Part shown: positions 1-8,636 of the stretch, piece by piece
How positions within the stretch are numbered: the first letter of the stretch is position 1
Layout of the letters: each line of letters begins with the position of its first letter
From: an uncultured Opitutaceae bacterium
GTDB taxonomy: Bacteria; Verrucomicrobiota; Verrucomicrobiia; Opitutales; Opitutaceae
Assembly: GCA_937958045.1 (NCBI GenBank)
Contig: CALFXL010000042.1
Location: 1-30,882 of the forward strand
DNA: 30,882 bases
Direction: 5' to 3'
Translations under genes and position numbers: made by a program
Notes under the pieces: model-generated
Told to the model about the DNA's origin: nothing
Database searches by the model: none
Seen by the model: the letters and a program-made list of their open reading frames with translations, nothing else

Positions 1-178
1 CGTCGGCTGTGGTGTTGCCCACGTGGATTCTCAAGCAGCCGACGGGGACGTCGGCGCTCCCAAGGGCTCCCTTTTCGGCTACGATTTTTTTCAAAATGCT
101 CTGGAGCGTGGTGACGGTTGTCACGGGGAGCGTGCTCGTCGGTGCCTCAAACCGAGGGCGAGCCGGAGGGCCGGACAT
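1..178 (-). CDS. N-terminal fragment of an unknown protein, cut by the window edge
   Basis: An open frame runs leftward from an ATG at 178 off the left edge, giving 59 residues. After a low-complexity proline-rich start, the segment reading TLQSILKKIVAEKGALGS looks like ordinary soluble protein and most codons end in G or C. A GTG about 18 codons further in is an alternative start. No family was recognised. The gene would be divergent from cydA, with a shared upstream region of roughly 200 bp. The call rests only on codon use and plausible protein texture. It could be a chance open frame, because competing frames on both strands are also open here. Confidence 0.35.
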   Translation of the reverse strand, partial: MSGPPARPRFEAPTSTLPVTTVTTLQSILKKIVAEKGALGSADVPVGCLRIHVGNTTAD

Positions 179-394
179 TGCCCGACCGAGGGCGACCGCG
201 TTCTAACTTCGCGATCCCGGACGATGAGGCGCATCGTTCCCCACCTCGGGAGTTCGTGCCGGGCTGAATCCAGACAGGTCTGCGATCGCGGGTCGCGTTG
301 CGAAAAGTTATGAAGCTTTCATGGAAAGTAATACCCGCGGGAGATGATGCGGTGGCGCTTGTGGAGTGGCGCGGGGCAAACACGTTGGGCGACC

Positions 395-1705
395 ATGGAC
401 GACTTACTCGCTGCGCGGGCCACGATGGGGTTTTCGCTCGGCTTCCATATTATTTTCGCGGCGATCGGCATGACCATGCCGTTCTTCATGTCGGCGGCGC
501 ATTACTTTTATCTGAAGCGCGGCGAAGAGGCGTATCTCGAGCTGACGAAGCTGTGGATGAAAGGCGTCGCGATCCTCTTCGCGGTGGGCGCGGTGTCGGG
601 CACGGTGTTGTCGTTCGAGCTGGGATTGTTGTGGCCGGGTTTCATGCAGCACGCGGGCGCGATCATCGGGATGCCGTTCTCGTGGGAAGGCACGGCGTTC
701 TTCCTCGAGGCGGTGGCGATCGGACTCTTTTTGTACGGTTGGAAACGCATGAACCGCTGGGTGCACTGGGCGACGGGGCTCGTGGTGGGCATCTCCGGAT
801 TTGCGTCGGGTGTGTTTGTCGTTGCGGCGAATGGCTGGATGAATGCGCCGGCAGGCTTCGACTGGATCGACGGCACGGCGCAGAATGTCGATCCGGTGGC
901 GGCGATGTTTAATCGCGCGTGGCTGCATCAAACGCTGCACATGCAGGTGGCCGCGCTGCAGGCGGTGGGTTTCGCGGTCGGCGGGATTCACGCGGTGCTT
1001 TATTTGCGCGGAAAGGCGCGCGATCTGAACCTCAAGGCGATGAAGATCGCGATGGTCTTCGGCGCGACGGCGTCGCTCGTACAGCCGTTTGTCGGACACT
1101 TCGCGGGTCAACGTGTGGCAGAGCTGCAACCGGCGAAACTTGCCGCGATGGAAGGCCATTTTGAAACCGGTCCGCGTGCGCCGCTCTACATCGGTGGCAT
1201 TCCCGATGTGGAAAACCGCACGATGAAATGGGGCATTCCATTGCCGGGGCTACTGAGCTTCGTGGCTCACGACGATTTTGACGCCGAGGTGATTGGGCTC
1301 GATCGGTTCCCGCGCGATGAATGGCCGCCGGTCGTCATCACGCATATCGCGTTTCAAGCGATGGTCGGCATCGGTGTGATCATGGCGCTGGCGGGGTTGT
1401 TGTTCTTCGTGTATTTGAAACGTGGATACTTCCCGCGCTGGTTCCTTTGGATGCTCGGCGCGTTCATTCCGCTGGGCATGATTGCGATCGAGGCGGGCTG
1501 GATCGTGACTGAGGTGGGGCGTCAGCCGTGGATCATTTACGGCATCATGCGCACGAAGGATGCCGTCACGCCGGTGCCGGGCATGGTGTATCATTTTTAT
1601 CTGTTTCTCGTGCTGTATCTCTCGCTCGCGGCGGCGACGGTGTGGTTGTTCAAGCGACAGATTCAGGCGGCGCAGATCAAGTTCGCGGGAGGGGAGCGGC
1701 GATGA
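395..1705 (+). CDS. cydA: Cytochrome bd-type quinol oxidase subunit I
   Basis: Subunit I of the membrane quinol:O2 oxidoreductase, which binds the hemes and quinol and reduces O2 to water. The ATG at 395 is preferred over the upstream ATG at 344 because the family N-terminus begins at MDDLLAARATMGFSLGFH, which places a heme-ligand-type histidine at residue 18. Other family marks are His182 (second conserved histidine region), QPAKLAAMEG with Lys248 and Glu253 (quinol-loop residues equivalent to E. coli K252/E257) and GRQPW at 375-379. At 436 residues it lacks the long Q-loop insertion of E. coli CydA (522 aa), so it resembles the short-loop/CIO-like class. Multiple membrane segments are evident. 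It overlaps cydB by ATGA. No cydX-like small subunit gene follows. Confidence 0.95.
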   Translation: MDDLLAARATMGFSLGFHIIFAAIGMTMPFFMSAAHYFYLKRGEEAYLELTKLWMKGVAILFAVGAVSGTVLSFELGLLWPGFMQHAGAIIGMPFSWEGTAFFLEAVAIGLFLYGWKRMNRWVHWATGLVVGISGFASGVFVVAANGWMNAPAGFDWIDGTAQNVDPVAAMFNRAWLHQTLHMQVAALQAVGFAVGGIHAVLYLRGKARDLNLKAMKIAMVFGATASLVQPFVGHFAGQRVAELQPAKLAAMEGHFETGPRAPLYIGGIPDVENRTMKWGIPLPGLLSFVAHDDFDAEVIGLDRFPRDEWPPVVITHIAFQAMVGIGVIMALAGLLFFVYLKRGYFPRWFLWMLGAFIPLGMIAIEAGWIVTEVGRQPWIIYGIMRTKDAVTPVPGMVYHFYLFLVLYLSLAAATVWLFKRQIQAAQIKFAGGERR

Positions 1706-2730
1706 TTGATATCCTCGTATTTTTTATCGGCGCGTCGCTGCTGCTCTATGTGTTGTTGGGCGGCTCGGACTACGGGGCGGGGATTCTTGAATTGCTGCCC
1801 GGGCCGGCTTCGCTGCGCGAGCGACAGAAGCATGTGATCAACGAGGCGATGGGGCCGGTGTGGGAGGCGAATCACATGTGGCTCATCCTGATCGTGGTGA
1901 TTTTGTTCATGGGATTTCCGATGATTTTCACGACGCTGATGGTGGCGCTGCACATCCCCATGCTGGCGTTGTTGCTCGGAATCGTGGTGCGCGGAGCGGC
2001 GTTCACGTTTCGTCACTACGATGCGATTCAAGATGAGAAATCGCAGCGTCTGTACACGTGTTTGTTTGGACTCTCGAGTTTGTGGACGGCGCTGTGGCTG
2101 GGGATCATCGCGGCGAGTCTTAATCGCGGCATCATCGATCCGCAGGCGACATCGGTGTGGGCGGCGTATATGGCGCCGTGGTGGGGGTGGTATCCGCTCG
2201 CGGTGGGCGTGTTTGTTGCGTGCATCTTCGTATTCCTCGCGAGCATTTATCTGATTTCGGAAACGACGGAGCCGTTGCTCACGCGGCGCTTCAAACGCAT
2301 GGCGGCGGTGAGCAACTGCCTTGTCATCATCGCGGGCGGGGTGGTCTTCGCGGCGTCGCTCGCGGAGCGCGAAAGTTTGTCGGCCGTGTTTTTCAGGCGG
2401 CCGCCCACCGTGACCGTGATGATCGCGGCGACGGCGTTGTTTGCGGCGCTCTGGTTTGCGGTGCGCGCGCGACGAGGATGGCTCACGCGTGTGGTCGCGG
2501 GCGGGCAGGTGTCGCTGATTTTGATCGGCTGGCTGCTGCTATATGCGCCCGACGCGGTGACAACGGTCTCGGGGCCGCTGAGTTTTTATGAACAAGCCGC
2601 GCCCGAGGCGACGCTGCGCCAGCTCGTGTTGGCGCTACTGGTCGGCAGCGTGTTTATTTTCCCGAGTCTGTTTTTCTTGCTGCGAGTTTTTAAGACGAAA
2701 ACGCCGGGAGCGGATGATAACGACATGTGA
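1702..2730 (+). CDS. cydB: Cytochrome bd-type quinol oxidase subunit II
   Basis: Subunit II, the structural partner of CydA. The 342-residue protein starts MIDILVFFIGASLLLYVLLG and carries the family segment GSDYGAGILELLPG and the motif GPVWEANHMWLI near residue 50. About eight or nine hydrophobic segments follow. The ATG at 1702 overlaps the cydA stop in the arrangement ATGA, and a purine-rich GGAGGGGAG at 1688-1696 is a good ribosome-binding site. The frame is open 58 codons further upstream, but that part lies inside cydA and is not expected to be translated. The C-terminus ends in a short charged tail. Confidence 0.95.
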   Translation: MIDILVFFIGASLLLYVLLGGSDYGAGILELLPGPASLRERQKHVINEAMGPVWEANHMWLILIVVILFMGFPMIFTTLMVALHIPMLALLLGIVVRGAAFTFRHYDAIQDEKSQRLYTCLFGLSSLWTALWLGIIAASLNRGIIDPQATSVWAAYMAPWWGWYPLAVGVFVACIFVFLASIYLISETTEPLLTRRFKRMAAVSNCLVIIAGGVVFAASLAERESLSAVFFRRPPTVTVMIAATALFAALWFAVRARRGWLTRVVAGGQVSLILIGWLLLYAPDAVTTVSGPLSFYEQAAPEATLRQLVLALLVGSVFIFPSLFFLLRVFKTKTPGADDNDM

Positions 2731-2731
2731 T

Positions 2732-2744
2732 CGCCGACGCGGCG
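2732..2744. other. Short stem-loop between convergent genes
   Basis: CGCCG-ACG-CGGCG forms a 5-bp stem just after the cydB stop, in the 36-bp gap before the convergent antiporter gene. No U tract follows closely on either strand, so a terminator function is only possible. Confidence 0.25.
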
Positions 2745-2766
2745 TTCGTGCGTATTCGATTTTCAA

Positions 2767-4287
2767 CTACAGCAGCATGAAGGTCAGCGCCAAAACTATC
2801 GTGGGGATCAGTGCGCCGAGAAGCAGTCCGAGCGGGTTCACGCCGCCGGGGAAGAAACGCTGCAGGATGCTTTGGCCCGCGGGATTGGGCGCGTTGGCGA
2901 TCACGGTCAGACCGCCGCCGGTGACGGCGCCGGCGACGACGGCGTATTTCAGCTCGTCGGTGAAGCTCGGCACGAGTGTCGCGAGATAAGTGATCGCGGC
3001 GTTGTCGTTGATGGCGGTGAGCAAGGTGGCGCCGACAAAGAGCGGGATTTGCGTGAGGCTTTTGAGAACCGGCTCGATCCACCAGCCTTGCAGGCCTCCG
3101 TGCGTGACGAGTCCCGCGAGGAAGAAACCGACGAGCAGCGGCGTTTTGAGCTCCAGTTTGCCCTGGTGGTGCGCAGTGGCTTGCGAAAACGCCAAGAAGA
3201 AAAGGAAGCCGCCGATAAAGAGCGGCGGATAGTGCAAGGTGAGCACGGTGTAGGCCAGAAACGCGAGATGCACGCCGGTGATCCACGCGGGGACGGGACG
3301 CTCGCGGGCGTCGGTTGCGGCGCTGCCGGTTGTCACGCGCGCGGCTTCCAGTGAGGCGAGTTCGCGACGAAAAACCGCGTAATAAAGACCCGTGGCGACG
3401 ACGATTCCGACGACGGCTTTCCAGCCAAACTGCATCAGCATAAAGCCGGTGTCCCAACCCCATGGCGTCGCGACCATCAACACAGGCGGCGCGGCGAAAT
3501 GAGTGAGCGTGCCGCCGACGGAGATGTTTACGAAAAGCAGTCCCAGGGTTCCGTACGCGAGGCGCGACGACGGTTTCCACGCGTAGAATTGCCTCGCGAG
3601 AAGCAGCGCCGCGATCGTCATCGCCGCAGGCTCGGTGATCAATGATCCCAGCAGCGGCGCGGTGATCAGAATGGATAACCACCATGCCGCCACGCTGCCG
3701 CGACCGATCGAGGCGACGATGCGCAGACTCGCTTCCGCGAAACGCAGCACGGGGCGCGTACCGGCGATGGCCATGATCACGACGACAAACATCGGTTCGG
3801 TGAAATTGACGCCGTGTCCGATGTAGTCCGTCACCGCACCCCATCCAAAAAAGTACGCGATCGCGGCGGCCAGCACGACCACCCAGATGCCAAAAACGGC
3901 TTCCACTTCGCCGAGGAAATGAAGGATCTGCCCTTTGAAACTGACCTCCTGCGGTTCGCCATCTTCGCCCACGTTTTCTTGCGGACGCTGGTTGAGTCGC
4001 GCGGCATGCGCCTCTTCGGCCAGGTGCGCCCAATGACGGAATTTCGACGCCATGAACGTGTGGCCAATCGCGAGTAGGAAAATCGCGAGCGCGACGCCGT
4101 TGAACGGCTCGGCCTGCAGACGATGTTTCAGGATTTGCAACACGCCGCCTTCGGGATCCGCGTAGCTCTCGATCGGTCGCGGAAGCGGTCCTTCGGACGA
4201 CGGCGACGCAGCGGAGCCCACCGCGGCCGACAACCACAGACCGATGCAGATAAAAACGCAGCGCAGAGAAAATGTTCTCACAGGCAT
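2767..4287 (-). CDS. Putative Na+/H+ antiporter, polytopic inner-membrane protein
   Basis: A 506-residue membrane protein with a cleavable-looking signal (hydrophobic CVFICIGLWLSAAVGSAA, cut near residue 27), a soluble stretch of about 100 residues, then roughly ten or more membrane segments. Features such as LITEPAAMTIAALLLA, NISVGGTLTHFAAPPVLM and TAINDNAAITYLATLVP, with conserved acidic/asparagine residues inside helices, match the family annotated as putative Na+/H+ antiporters (NhaD/ion-transporter-like fold). The substrate is inferred from the family and not shown. It converges on cydAB, with only 36 bp between the stops. The small hypothetical gene 17 bp upstream on the same strand may be co-transcribed. 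Confidence 0.75.
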   Translation of the reverse strand: MPVRTFSLRCVFICIGLWLSAAVGSAASPSSEGPLPRPIESYADPEGGVLQILKHRLQAEPFNGVALAIFLLAIGHTFMASKFRHWAHLAEEAHAARLNQRPQENVGEDGEPQEVSFKGQILHFLGEVEAVFGIWVVVLAAAIAYFFGWGAVTDYIGHGVNFTEPMFVVVIMAIAGTRPVLRFAEASLRIVASIGRGSVAAWWLSILITAPLLGSLITEPAAMTIAALLLARQFYAWKPSSRLAYGTLGLLFVNISVGGTLTHFAAPPVLMVATPWGWDTGFMLMQFGWKAVVGIVVATGLYYAVFRRELASLEAARVTTGSAATDARERPVPAWITGVHLAFLAYTVLTLHYPPLFIGGFLFFLAFSQATAHHQGKLELKTPLLVGFFLAGLVTHGGLQGWWIEPVLKSLTQIPLFVGATLLTAINDNAAITYLATLVPSFTDELKYAVVAGAVTGGGLTVIANAPNPAGQSILQRFFPGGVNPLGLLLGALIPTIVLALTFMLL

Positions 4288-4304
4288 GAAAGATGGGTGT
4301 GTGC

Positions 4305-4673
4305 TCAGGTGGTGGGATAGCCTAGCGCCTGAAGCGATTGCTTCACCTGGCGCCAGTTTCCGTCGATCGGCTTGAACTGCAAATCACGCGGAAAATTCGT
4401 GACCGAATGATGAAGTCGCACCGCTTTGAAGAGCCATGGATACAATTTGCCGCGCCCGATCCTGGTGATGTTTGCGCGCGGGATGCGGAAGTTGCCGCGA
4501 GAGCCGGAGAGGATGATTTCGTCCGCGGTGGCGCTGAGGAATGCCATGGGTTCGGTGCCGTAAGTTCCGGCGACATCATCCGCCATATGGCCCTCCCAGC
4601 GGAGCGCGTTTTCCGACGAGCGGGAGTGCGCGGGTTGAGCGGAGGATGCGGTAGGTTTTTCGTCTTGGGTCAT
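4305..4673 (-). CDS. Small hypothetical protein with a PH-like beta domain
   Basis: About 122 residues starting at MTQDEKPTASS. An in-frame ATG at 4703 would add ten residues (MRSRARSLLL), and neither start has a clear Shine-Dalgarno. The first 30 residues are polar and likely disordered. The rest alternates short beta-like strands (AFLSATADEIILSGSRGNFRI, then ANITRIGRGKLYPWLFKAV) and ends with a helix (WRQVKQSLQALGY), reminiscent of bacterial PH-like domains. No catalytic motif was seen. It ends 17 bp before the antiporter start on the same strand, so the two may form an operon. The function is unknown. Confidence 0.6.
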   Translation of the reverse strand: MTQDEKPTASSAQPAHSRSSENALRWEGHMADDVAGTYGTEPMAFLSATADEIILSGSRGNFRIPRANITRIGRGKLYPWLFKAVRLHHSVTNFPRDLQFKPIDGNWRQVKQSLQALGYPTT

Positions 4674-4917
4674 GAGCAGGAGACTTCGCGCGCGCGAACG
4701 CATACTGAATCCGCGTGAGTGCGGTTCGGGATGAAGTCGGCAACGCGTGTGTTGGCGAAACAGCGGCCCGACTGCCTCAATGACCTTCGAAGAATCCTTC
4801 GAACCCGGCGTCAGGGTTTACACTCCATGCGCTGACGCAAGTGCATCCAAGCGGTTTATCAAAAAGAGATTTTCGATAAGCGCGTCTGCTTGCTGGTCCG
4901 TGTGTATTTTGGCGACC

Positions 4918-4934
4918 GGCGCGACGGTCGCGCC
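4918..4934 (-). terminator. GC-rich stem-loop directly after rbsD
   Basis: GGCGCG-ACCGT-CGCGCC (minus strand) abuts the stop codon of the RbsD-like gene. An extended pairing of GCGACC with GGTCGC just beyond is an alternative. No U run follows, so it is better described as a 3'-end hairpin than a proven intrinsic terminator. The surrounding 4674-4934 stretch holds no convincing gene. A second hairpin, TTCGAAG-AATC-CTTCGAA, lies at 4786-4803. Confidence 0.35.
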
Positions 4935-5324
4935 TCAAGCGGACTCGAGAATCATGTTGGCGTACTGCACGGTGTCGCCGGTGCGGATGAGCCCGATCGC
5001 GTGAGGAACGCGTTTCTTAAAATCCACGTGCGGCTCAAACTCGCGCGAAATGCCCTGGAAGGCCGCATCGAAACGAGCGCGGGTGGCGTCGTCGTTGTTG
5101 GCGAGAAACTCCTGAGCCATCCACGCGCGACCGACGACGAAGTTAGGGCGCAAGGCTTCGAGCACTTGCAGCACGGTCGGCACGCCATCGACGAGCGACA
5201 AATCGACCGTCTCGATTTGCGGCCAGAAAGGGAAGCCGCGATCGGCGATAACGAGTGTATTGGTGTGGCGGATACGCGCGAGCAGGTGCAGCAGCGCGGG
5301 ATTGAGAATGCCGGTTTTGAGCAT
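4935..5324 (-). CDS. RbsD/FucU family sugar pyranase (D-ribose pyranase-like)
   Basis: A 129-residue protein of the RbsD/FucU family, cytoplasmic enzymes that speed interconversion of sugar ring forms and so supply the anomer used by the next enzyme. It starts MLKTGILNPALLHLLARIRH. His20 and Asp28 (RHTNTLVIADRG) coincide with the catalytic histidine and conserved aspartate of E. coli RbsD. VDLSLVDGVPTVLQVLEAL and the C-terminal RTGDTVQYANMIL are family signatures. The pattern is closer to RbsD than FucU. It lies 15 bp downstream of the LacI-type gene on the same strand. In this pectin locus the true sugar may not be ribose, so no gene symbol is given. Confidence 0.85.
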   Translation of the reverse strand: MLKTGILNPALLHLLARIRHTNTLVIADRGFPFWPQIETVDLSLVDGVPTVLQVLEALRPNFVVGRAWMAQEFLANNDDATRARFDAAFQGISREFEPHVDFKKRVPHAIGLIRTGDTVQYANMILESA

Positions 5325-5339
5325 GAAAGAAGACGCGGA

Positions 5340-6377
5340 TCACTCGTTGAGGTTGCGAAGAGTCGGGCCGTCTTGCCACAGACCGGGAATGGACGTGACC
5401 GACGGATGTTCCGGCACGCCGTATTCGTTGCGGTAGAGCTGGGCGATGATGAGCTCGACGCCGCGCGCGCCGATGAGGCCGGCCTGGAGATTTACACCCG
5501 CGCACGGCACGACGTTCATCAATGTGTTGAGGCAGCAGAAGCCATGCGTCTCGGGGATTTTCGCACCGGCGGCTTCCATCCACGTGATCACCTCGGCGCG
5601 ATGGCAGAGGACGACGTCGGGTTTTGCGCGTTTGAACCACGCCGTGAAGGTGCCTTGCGCGATGTCATTCACGAGCAACGGCGGGATCTTCGTGAGCGTG
5701 TCGCTGTTGTAATCTTGGAAAGAGCGAAAGGCCGCCTCCCAGCGGTGGAGCAAGCGTTCGTCGTGATGCTTTTGCAGCACGAGACCAGGCCGACGATAAC
5801 CGAGCGCCTGCAGGCGTTGCATCGCGGTGAACATCGTGCGGAAGTGGTCGGCGCAGACCGAGTGGAGTCCCGGACGCTCGATAATATAATCGCAATACAC
5901 ACCGGCGTAACGCGTCCAATCGAGACGCGAGACATCGGGATTGTCGCTTACGGGCAGCAGAAAAACGCCGCGAATGCCGCGCGATTGGAGAATATGATCG
6001 AGGCGTGCGGCGGAGATGCCGGCTTTGCCGATGACAAAGGATTCGGCTTTGAAACCGAGCTCCGACGCACGCTCGCTCGCACCGCGAATGAGCTCCTGAT
6101 GATAACGCGAAGCGTTGACGGGGCGCTTGTCCGGACCGTCGAGATCGACCACGGCGATGACACCGCGGAACGTGCCGGTGCGCGAACGACGCATTTCCGA
6201 CATGAGCGCGCCGGCGAGTGGATTATGACGATAACCTGCTTCGCGGGCGACTTGTTGCACACGCTTACGCGTTTCGCTTTTGACACGAGGATTGTCGCGC
6301 AATGCCTCGGAGACCGTGGTGTGAGACAGCCCGAGCTGGCGGGCGAGATCGCGGAGTGAGGGTGCAGGGGTTGCCAT
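5340..6377 (-). CDS. LacI-family transcriptional regulator
   Basis: A 345-residue DNA-binding regulator. The N-terminal helix-turn-helix reads SLRDLARQLGLSHTTVSEAL (about residues 7-26), followed by the hinge-region pattern RVQQVAREAGYRHNPLA typical of LacI/GalR proteins. The remainder fits a periplasmic-binding-protein-like sugar-sensing domain. It is transcribed away from the symporter operon, and the 216-bp divergent region contains two short palindromes that could be operators. It probably controls the symporter-oxidoreductase-mutarotase operon in response to a sugar released from rhamnogalacturonan. The effector cannot be read from sequence. Confidence 0.9.
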   Translation of the reverse strand: MATPAPSLRDLARQLGLSHTTVSEALRDNPRVKSETRKRVQQVAREAGYRHNPLAGALMSEMRRSRTGTFRGVIAVVDLDGPDKRPVNASRYHQELIRGASERASELGFKAESFVIGKAGISAARLDHILQSRGIRGVFLLPVSDNPDVSRLDWTRYAGVYCDYIIERPGLHSVCADHFRTMFTAMQRLQALGYRRPGLVLQKHHDERLLHRWEAAFRSFQDYNSDTLTKIPPLLVNDIAQGTFTAWFKRAKPDVVLCHRAEVITWMEAAGAKIPETHGFCCLNTLMNVVPCAGVNLQAGLIGARGVELIIAQLYRNEYGVPEHPSVTSIPGLWQDGPTLRNLNE

Positions 6378-6426
6378 GGCTTGCTGGATGACGGAGCTAG
6401 GGTAGTAACGGTGATTAGGGAAAGTC

Positions 6427-6439
6427 TCTTACTGTAAGA
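6427..6439. promoter_or_regulatory. Perfect palindrome in the LacI/symporter divergent region
   Basis: TCTTAC-T-GTAAGA is a perfect 6-1-6 inverted repeat about 50 bp before the lacI-type start and about 155 bp before the symporter start. It is a candidate operator or regulator half-site pair in a promoter region shared by divergent genes. LacI-family sites more often have an even CG-centred symmetry, so another regulator is possible. Confidence 0.4.
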
Positions 6440-6459
6440 AGGTTTGCCGGTTCGCTGCG

Positions 6460-6467
6460 TTGCGCAA
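6460..6467. promoter_or_regulatory. CG-centred palindrome TTGCGCAA
   Basis: TTGCGCAA has the central CpG symmetry common in LacI/GalR operators and lies in the same divergent region, about 20 bp from the TCTTACTGTAAGA palindrome. Eight bases can occur by chance, so this is a weak candidate for the LacI-type regulator's site. Confidence 0.3.
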
Positions 6468-6593
6468 GCCTGTTTCAAGTCGCTCCGCCCTGGCGCTTGT
6501 CGTTCTCTCCCCGGCAAGTCAGACAATGAGTCGGTGATGCCCTTCGCCGGCCCCAATAACTCCAGCCATTCATCCTGAGCCTCCCCTTTTTAT

Positions 6594-8636
6594 ATGACCG
6601 GTTTTCATATTTTGGATTTTGTCGCGATCATCATCTATCTGGCGGTCGTTATCTATTTGGGGAAGGTGGGGTCGAAGGGCGCCAGCGGTGAAGAGGGCTA
6701 TTTTCTCGCCGGGCGCAAGCTGGGAAAATTATATCAATTCTTTCTTAACTTCGGAAACGCGACCGACGCCAACGGTGCGGTCAGCACTTCGAGTATAGTT
6801 TATCGTCAGGGCGTGGCGGGCGTTTGGTATTCATTCCAGACGGTGTTTATGAATCCGTATTATTGGTTCATGAACATGTGGTTTCGTCGGGTGCGTCTCA
6901 CGACGACGGCGGACTTGTTCGAGGACCGTCTGGGAAGCCGCAAATTGGCGGGCTTTTATGGTGTTTTCCAAGTGATTGCGACGGTCGTGCTTACGATCGG
7001 TTTCGGCAATCTTGTCGCTTATAAGATCTCCGCGTCGCTGCTCGTGAAACCGGAGTCCGCCTGGACAGTGCAAGAGCGTGCCTCGGTCGAAGGTTATCGC
7101 GAGCTCAAGGGCTATGAAGCGCAACTGCGCGAGGGTTCGTTTGCGGCGGAGAACCAGGCCCGCCTCGAACTGCTTCGCGAACAGGAAAAGCGCAATGAAC
7201 TGCGCAGCTATGTTTCCTATATTGACAGTGGATTTAACAAGTGGGCGTTCTATATCGTTTATACGGTTATCATCGGTATCTATATTGTGATGGGCGGTCT
7301 CGCGGCAACGGCGCTGAACGAGGCCTTCCAAGGTGTATTGATTGTGGTATTTTCAATTATGCTGATCCCCGCGGGCCTCGCAGCCATAGGTGGCTGGAGT
7401 GCGCTCGGGGAACGTGTGGAGGCGGCGAAGTTTCAGTTGTTGAGTGAGGGTGGGGCGGCCGACGTCACTGCGTGGACGTTGATCGGCATCCTGCTGGTGA
7501 GCCTCATCCAGATCCACGGCATCATCGGCAACATGGGGGTGGCGGGTTCGGCGAAGAATGAATTTTCCGCGCGTTTCGGTGCGGTCTCTGGCACCTATGC
7601 GAAGCGCCTCATGATCATCCTTTGGGCGTTCTGCGGTCTCATCGGCATCGCCATGTACAGTGGTGAAAAGGCGCTGGCCGATCCGGACGCGGTTTGGGGC
7701 ACGATGTCGCAGCAACTGCTCGGCCCTGGCTTCCTCGGTCTGATGCTGGCCGGTGTGCTCGCGGCGAACATGTCGACCGTGGCCTCGCAAGCGATGGCCG
7801 CCTCGGCGTTGTGTGCGCGCAACGTGGTGCCGCTTTTCCGTCGCGATGGTTCGATCGGCGACAGCGTGAAAGTCGGCCGTTGGGCGATCGTGTTTATTCT
7901 GATCGTGGGTCTGATCGCGGCGGCGAACATGAACAACGTGTTCGCGGTGATTCAGGAGTTGATCACGGTGAACGTGCCGTTCGGCGCCGCCGTGGTGTTG
8001 ATTTTCTTCTGGCGACGCCTCACCGCTCCGGCGGTTTGGACGGCGGTCGCGGTGTGCGCGGTGGTCACGATTGTCGGACCGTTGGTCGCGCAACACATCC
8101 CCGCGCTCTCTCGCAGCGAAGCGCTGGTGAAACAAGTCGAAGGCCCGAACGGCCGCATGGAAGCGCTCTTCTTCGACGCCGTCATTCGCGATCGTCCCGA
8201 CGATCCCACCAGCCCGGTGCGCGGCACGGGTCGTTTTCACAGCGAACTCCTGATCTTGGACAGCGTCGGCGTGGATGTCGGTGGACTCGGCGCCGCCAAT
8301 CGCAAGGCCGCGCGTTTCCTGTTCGATGCGTTCCTGCCCTTCGCGCTGCTCATCGGTGTGAGCTTGATCACACGTGCGCCCGAAAAGCGCATCGTCGATC
8401 AATTCTACGGCAAAATGAAGACGCCGGTCGGCGCCACGCCTCTGCTCGAAGCCGAGGCGATGGAAGAAACCCGTCGCAACCCGCACCGGTTCGATCACTT
8501 GAAACTGTTCCCATCATCCTCGTGGGAATTCACCAAATGGGATAAAGTCGACACCATCGGATTCCTGGCTTGCTGCGCGGTGTCGGGAGGAATCATCGCA
8601 CTATTCTGGGGTCTGCTCCGATTGGCGTCATCATGA
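6594..8636 (+). CDS. Sodium:solute symporter (SSS family), large variant
   Basis: A 680-residue polytopic transporter. The N-terminus (LDFVAIIIYLAVVIYLGKVG, then GEEGYFLAGRKLG) is the classic SSS start, and helices such as LMLAGVLAANMSTVASQAMA contain the small-residue/serine pattern of the sodium-binding core. It should import a sugar or oligosaccharide with Na+. Two long polar insertions interrupt the helices: about residues 150-215 (charged, helix-prone, Glu/Arg-rich) and about 507-575 before the last conserved helices. It has a weak ribosome-binding site. The stop overlaps the next start (ATGA), so the oxidoreductase is probably translationally coupled. Substrate is inferred from the neighbours as rhamnose or a rhamnogalacturonan disaccharide. 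Confidence 0.9.
   Translation: MTGFHILDFVAIIIYLAVVIYLGKVGSKGASGEEGYFLAGRKLGKLYQFFLNFGNATDANGAVSTSSIVYRQGVAGVWYSFQTVFMNPYYWFMNMWFRRVRLTTTADLFEDRLGSRKLAGFYGVFQVIATVVLTIGFGNLVAYKISASLLVKPESAWTVQERASVEGYRELKGYEAQLREGSFAAENQARLELLREQEKRNELRSYVSYIDSGFNKWAFYIVYTVIIGIYIVMGGLAATALNEAFQGVLIVVFSIMLIPAGLAAIGGWSALGERVEAAKFQLLSEGGAADVTAWTLIGILLVSLIQIHGIIGNMGVAGSAKNEFSARFGAVSGTYAKRLMIILWAFCGLIGIAMYSGEKALADPDAVWGTMSQQLLGPGFLGLMLAGVLAANMSTVASQAMAASALCARNVVPLFRRDGSIGDSVKVGRWAIVFILIVGLIAAANMNNVFAVIQELITVNVPFGAAVVLIFFWRRLTAPAVWTAVAVCAVVTIVGPLVAQHIPALSRSEALVKQVEGPNGRMEALFFDAVIRDRPDDPTSPVRGTGRFHSELLILDSVGVDVGGLGAANRKAARFLFDAFLPFALLIGVSLITRAPEKRIVDQFYGKMKTPVGATPLLEAEAMEETRRNPHRFDHLKLFPSSSWEFTKWDKVDTIGFLACCAVSGGIIALFWGLLRLASS

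Noticed and set aside
1528..1701. Upstream extension of cydB
   Set aside because: It overlaps cydA in another frame, is His-rich and non-hydrophobic; the ATG at 1702 has a ribosome site and the family N-terminus.
2690..4237. 515-codon minus-strand frame alternative to the antiporter
   Set aside because: Arg-rich with no membrane segments; the overlapping frame encodes a signal peptide and many helices.
4786..4803. TTCGAAG-AATC-CTTCGAA hairpin considered as a terminator
   Set aside because: No T run on either strand and about 130 bp from the nearest gene end; left as an unexplained dyad.
4890..6359. 489-codon open frame on the plus strand
   Set aside because: Antisense shadow of the LacI-type and RbsD-like genes, both of which have clear family motifs.
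7353..8498. 381-codon minus-strand frame
   Set aside because: Antisense to the symporter, very rich in His/Arg/Asp.
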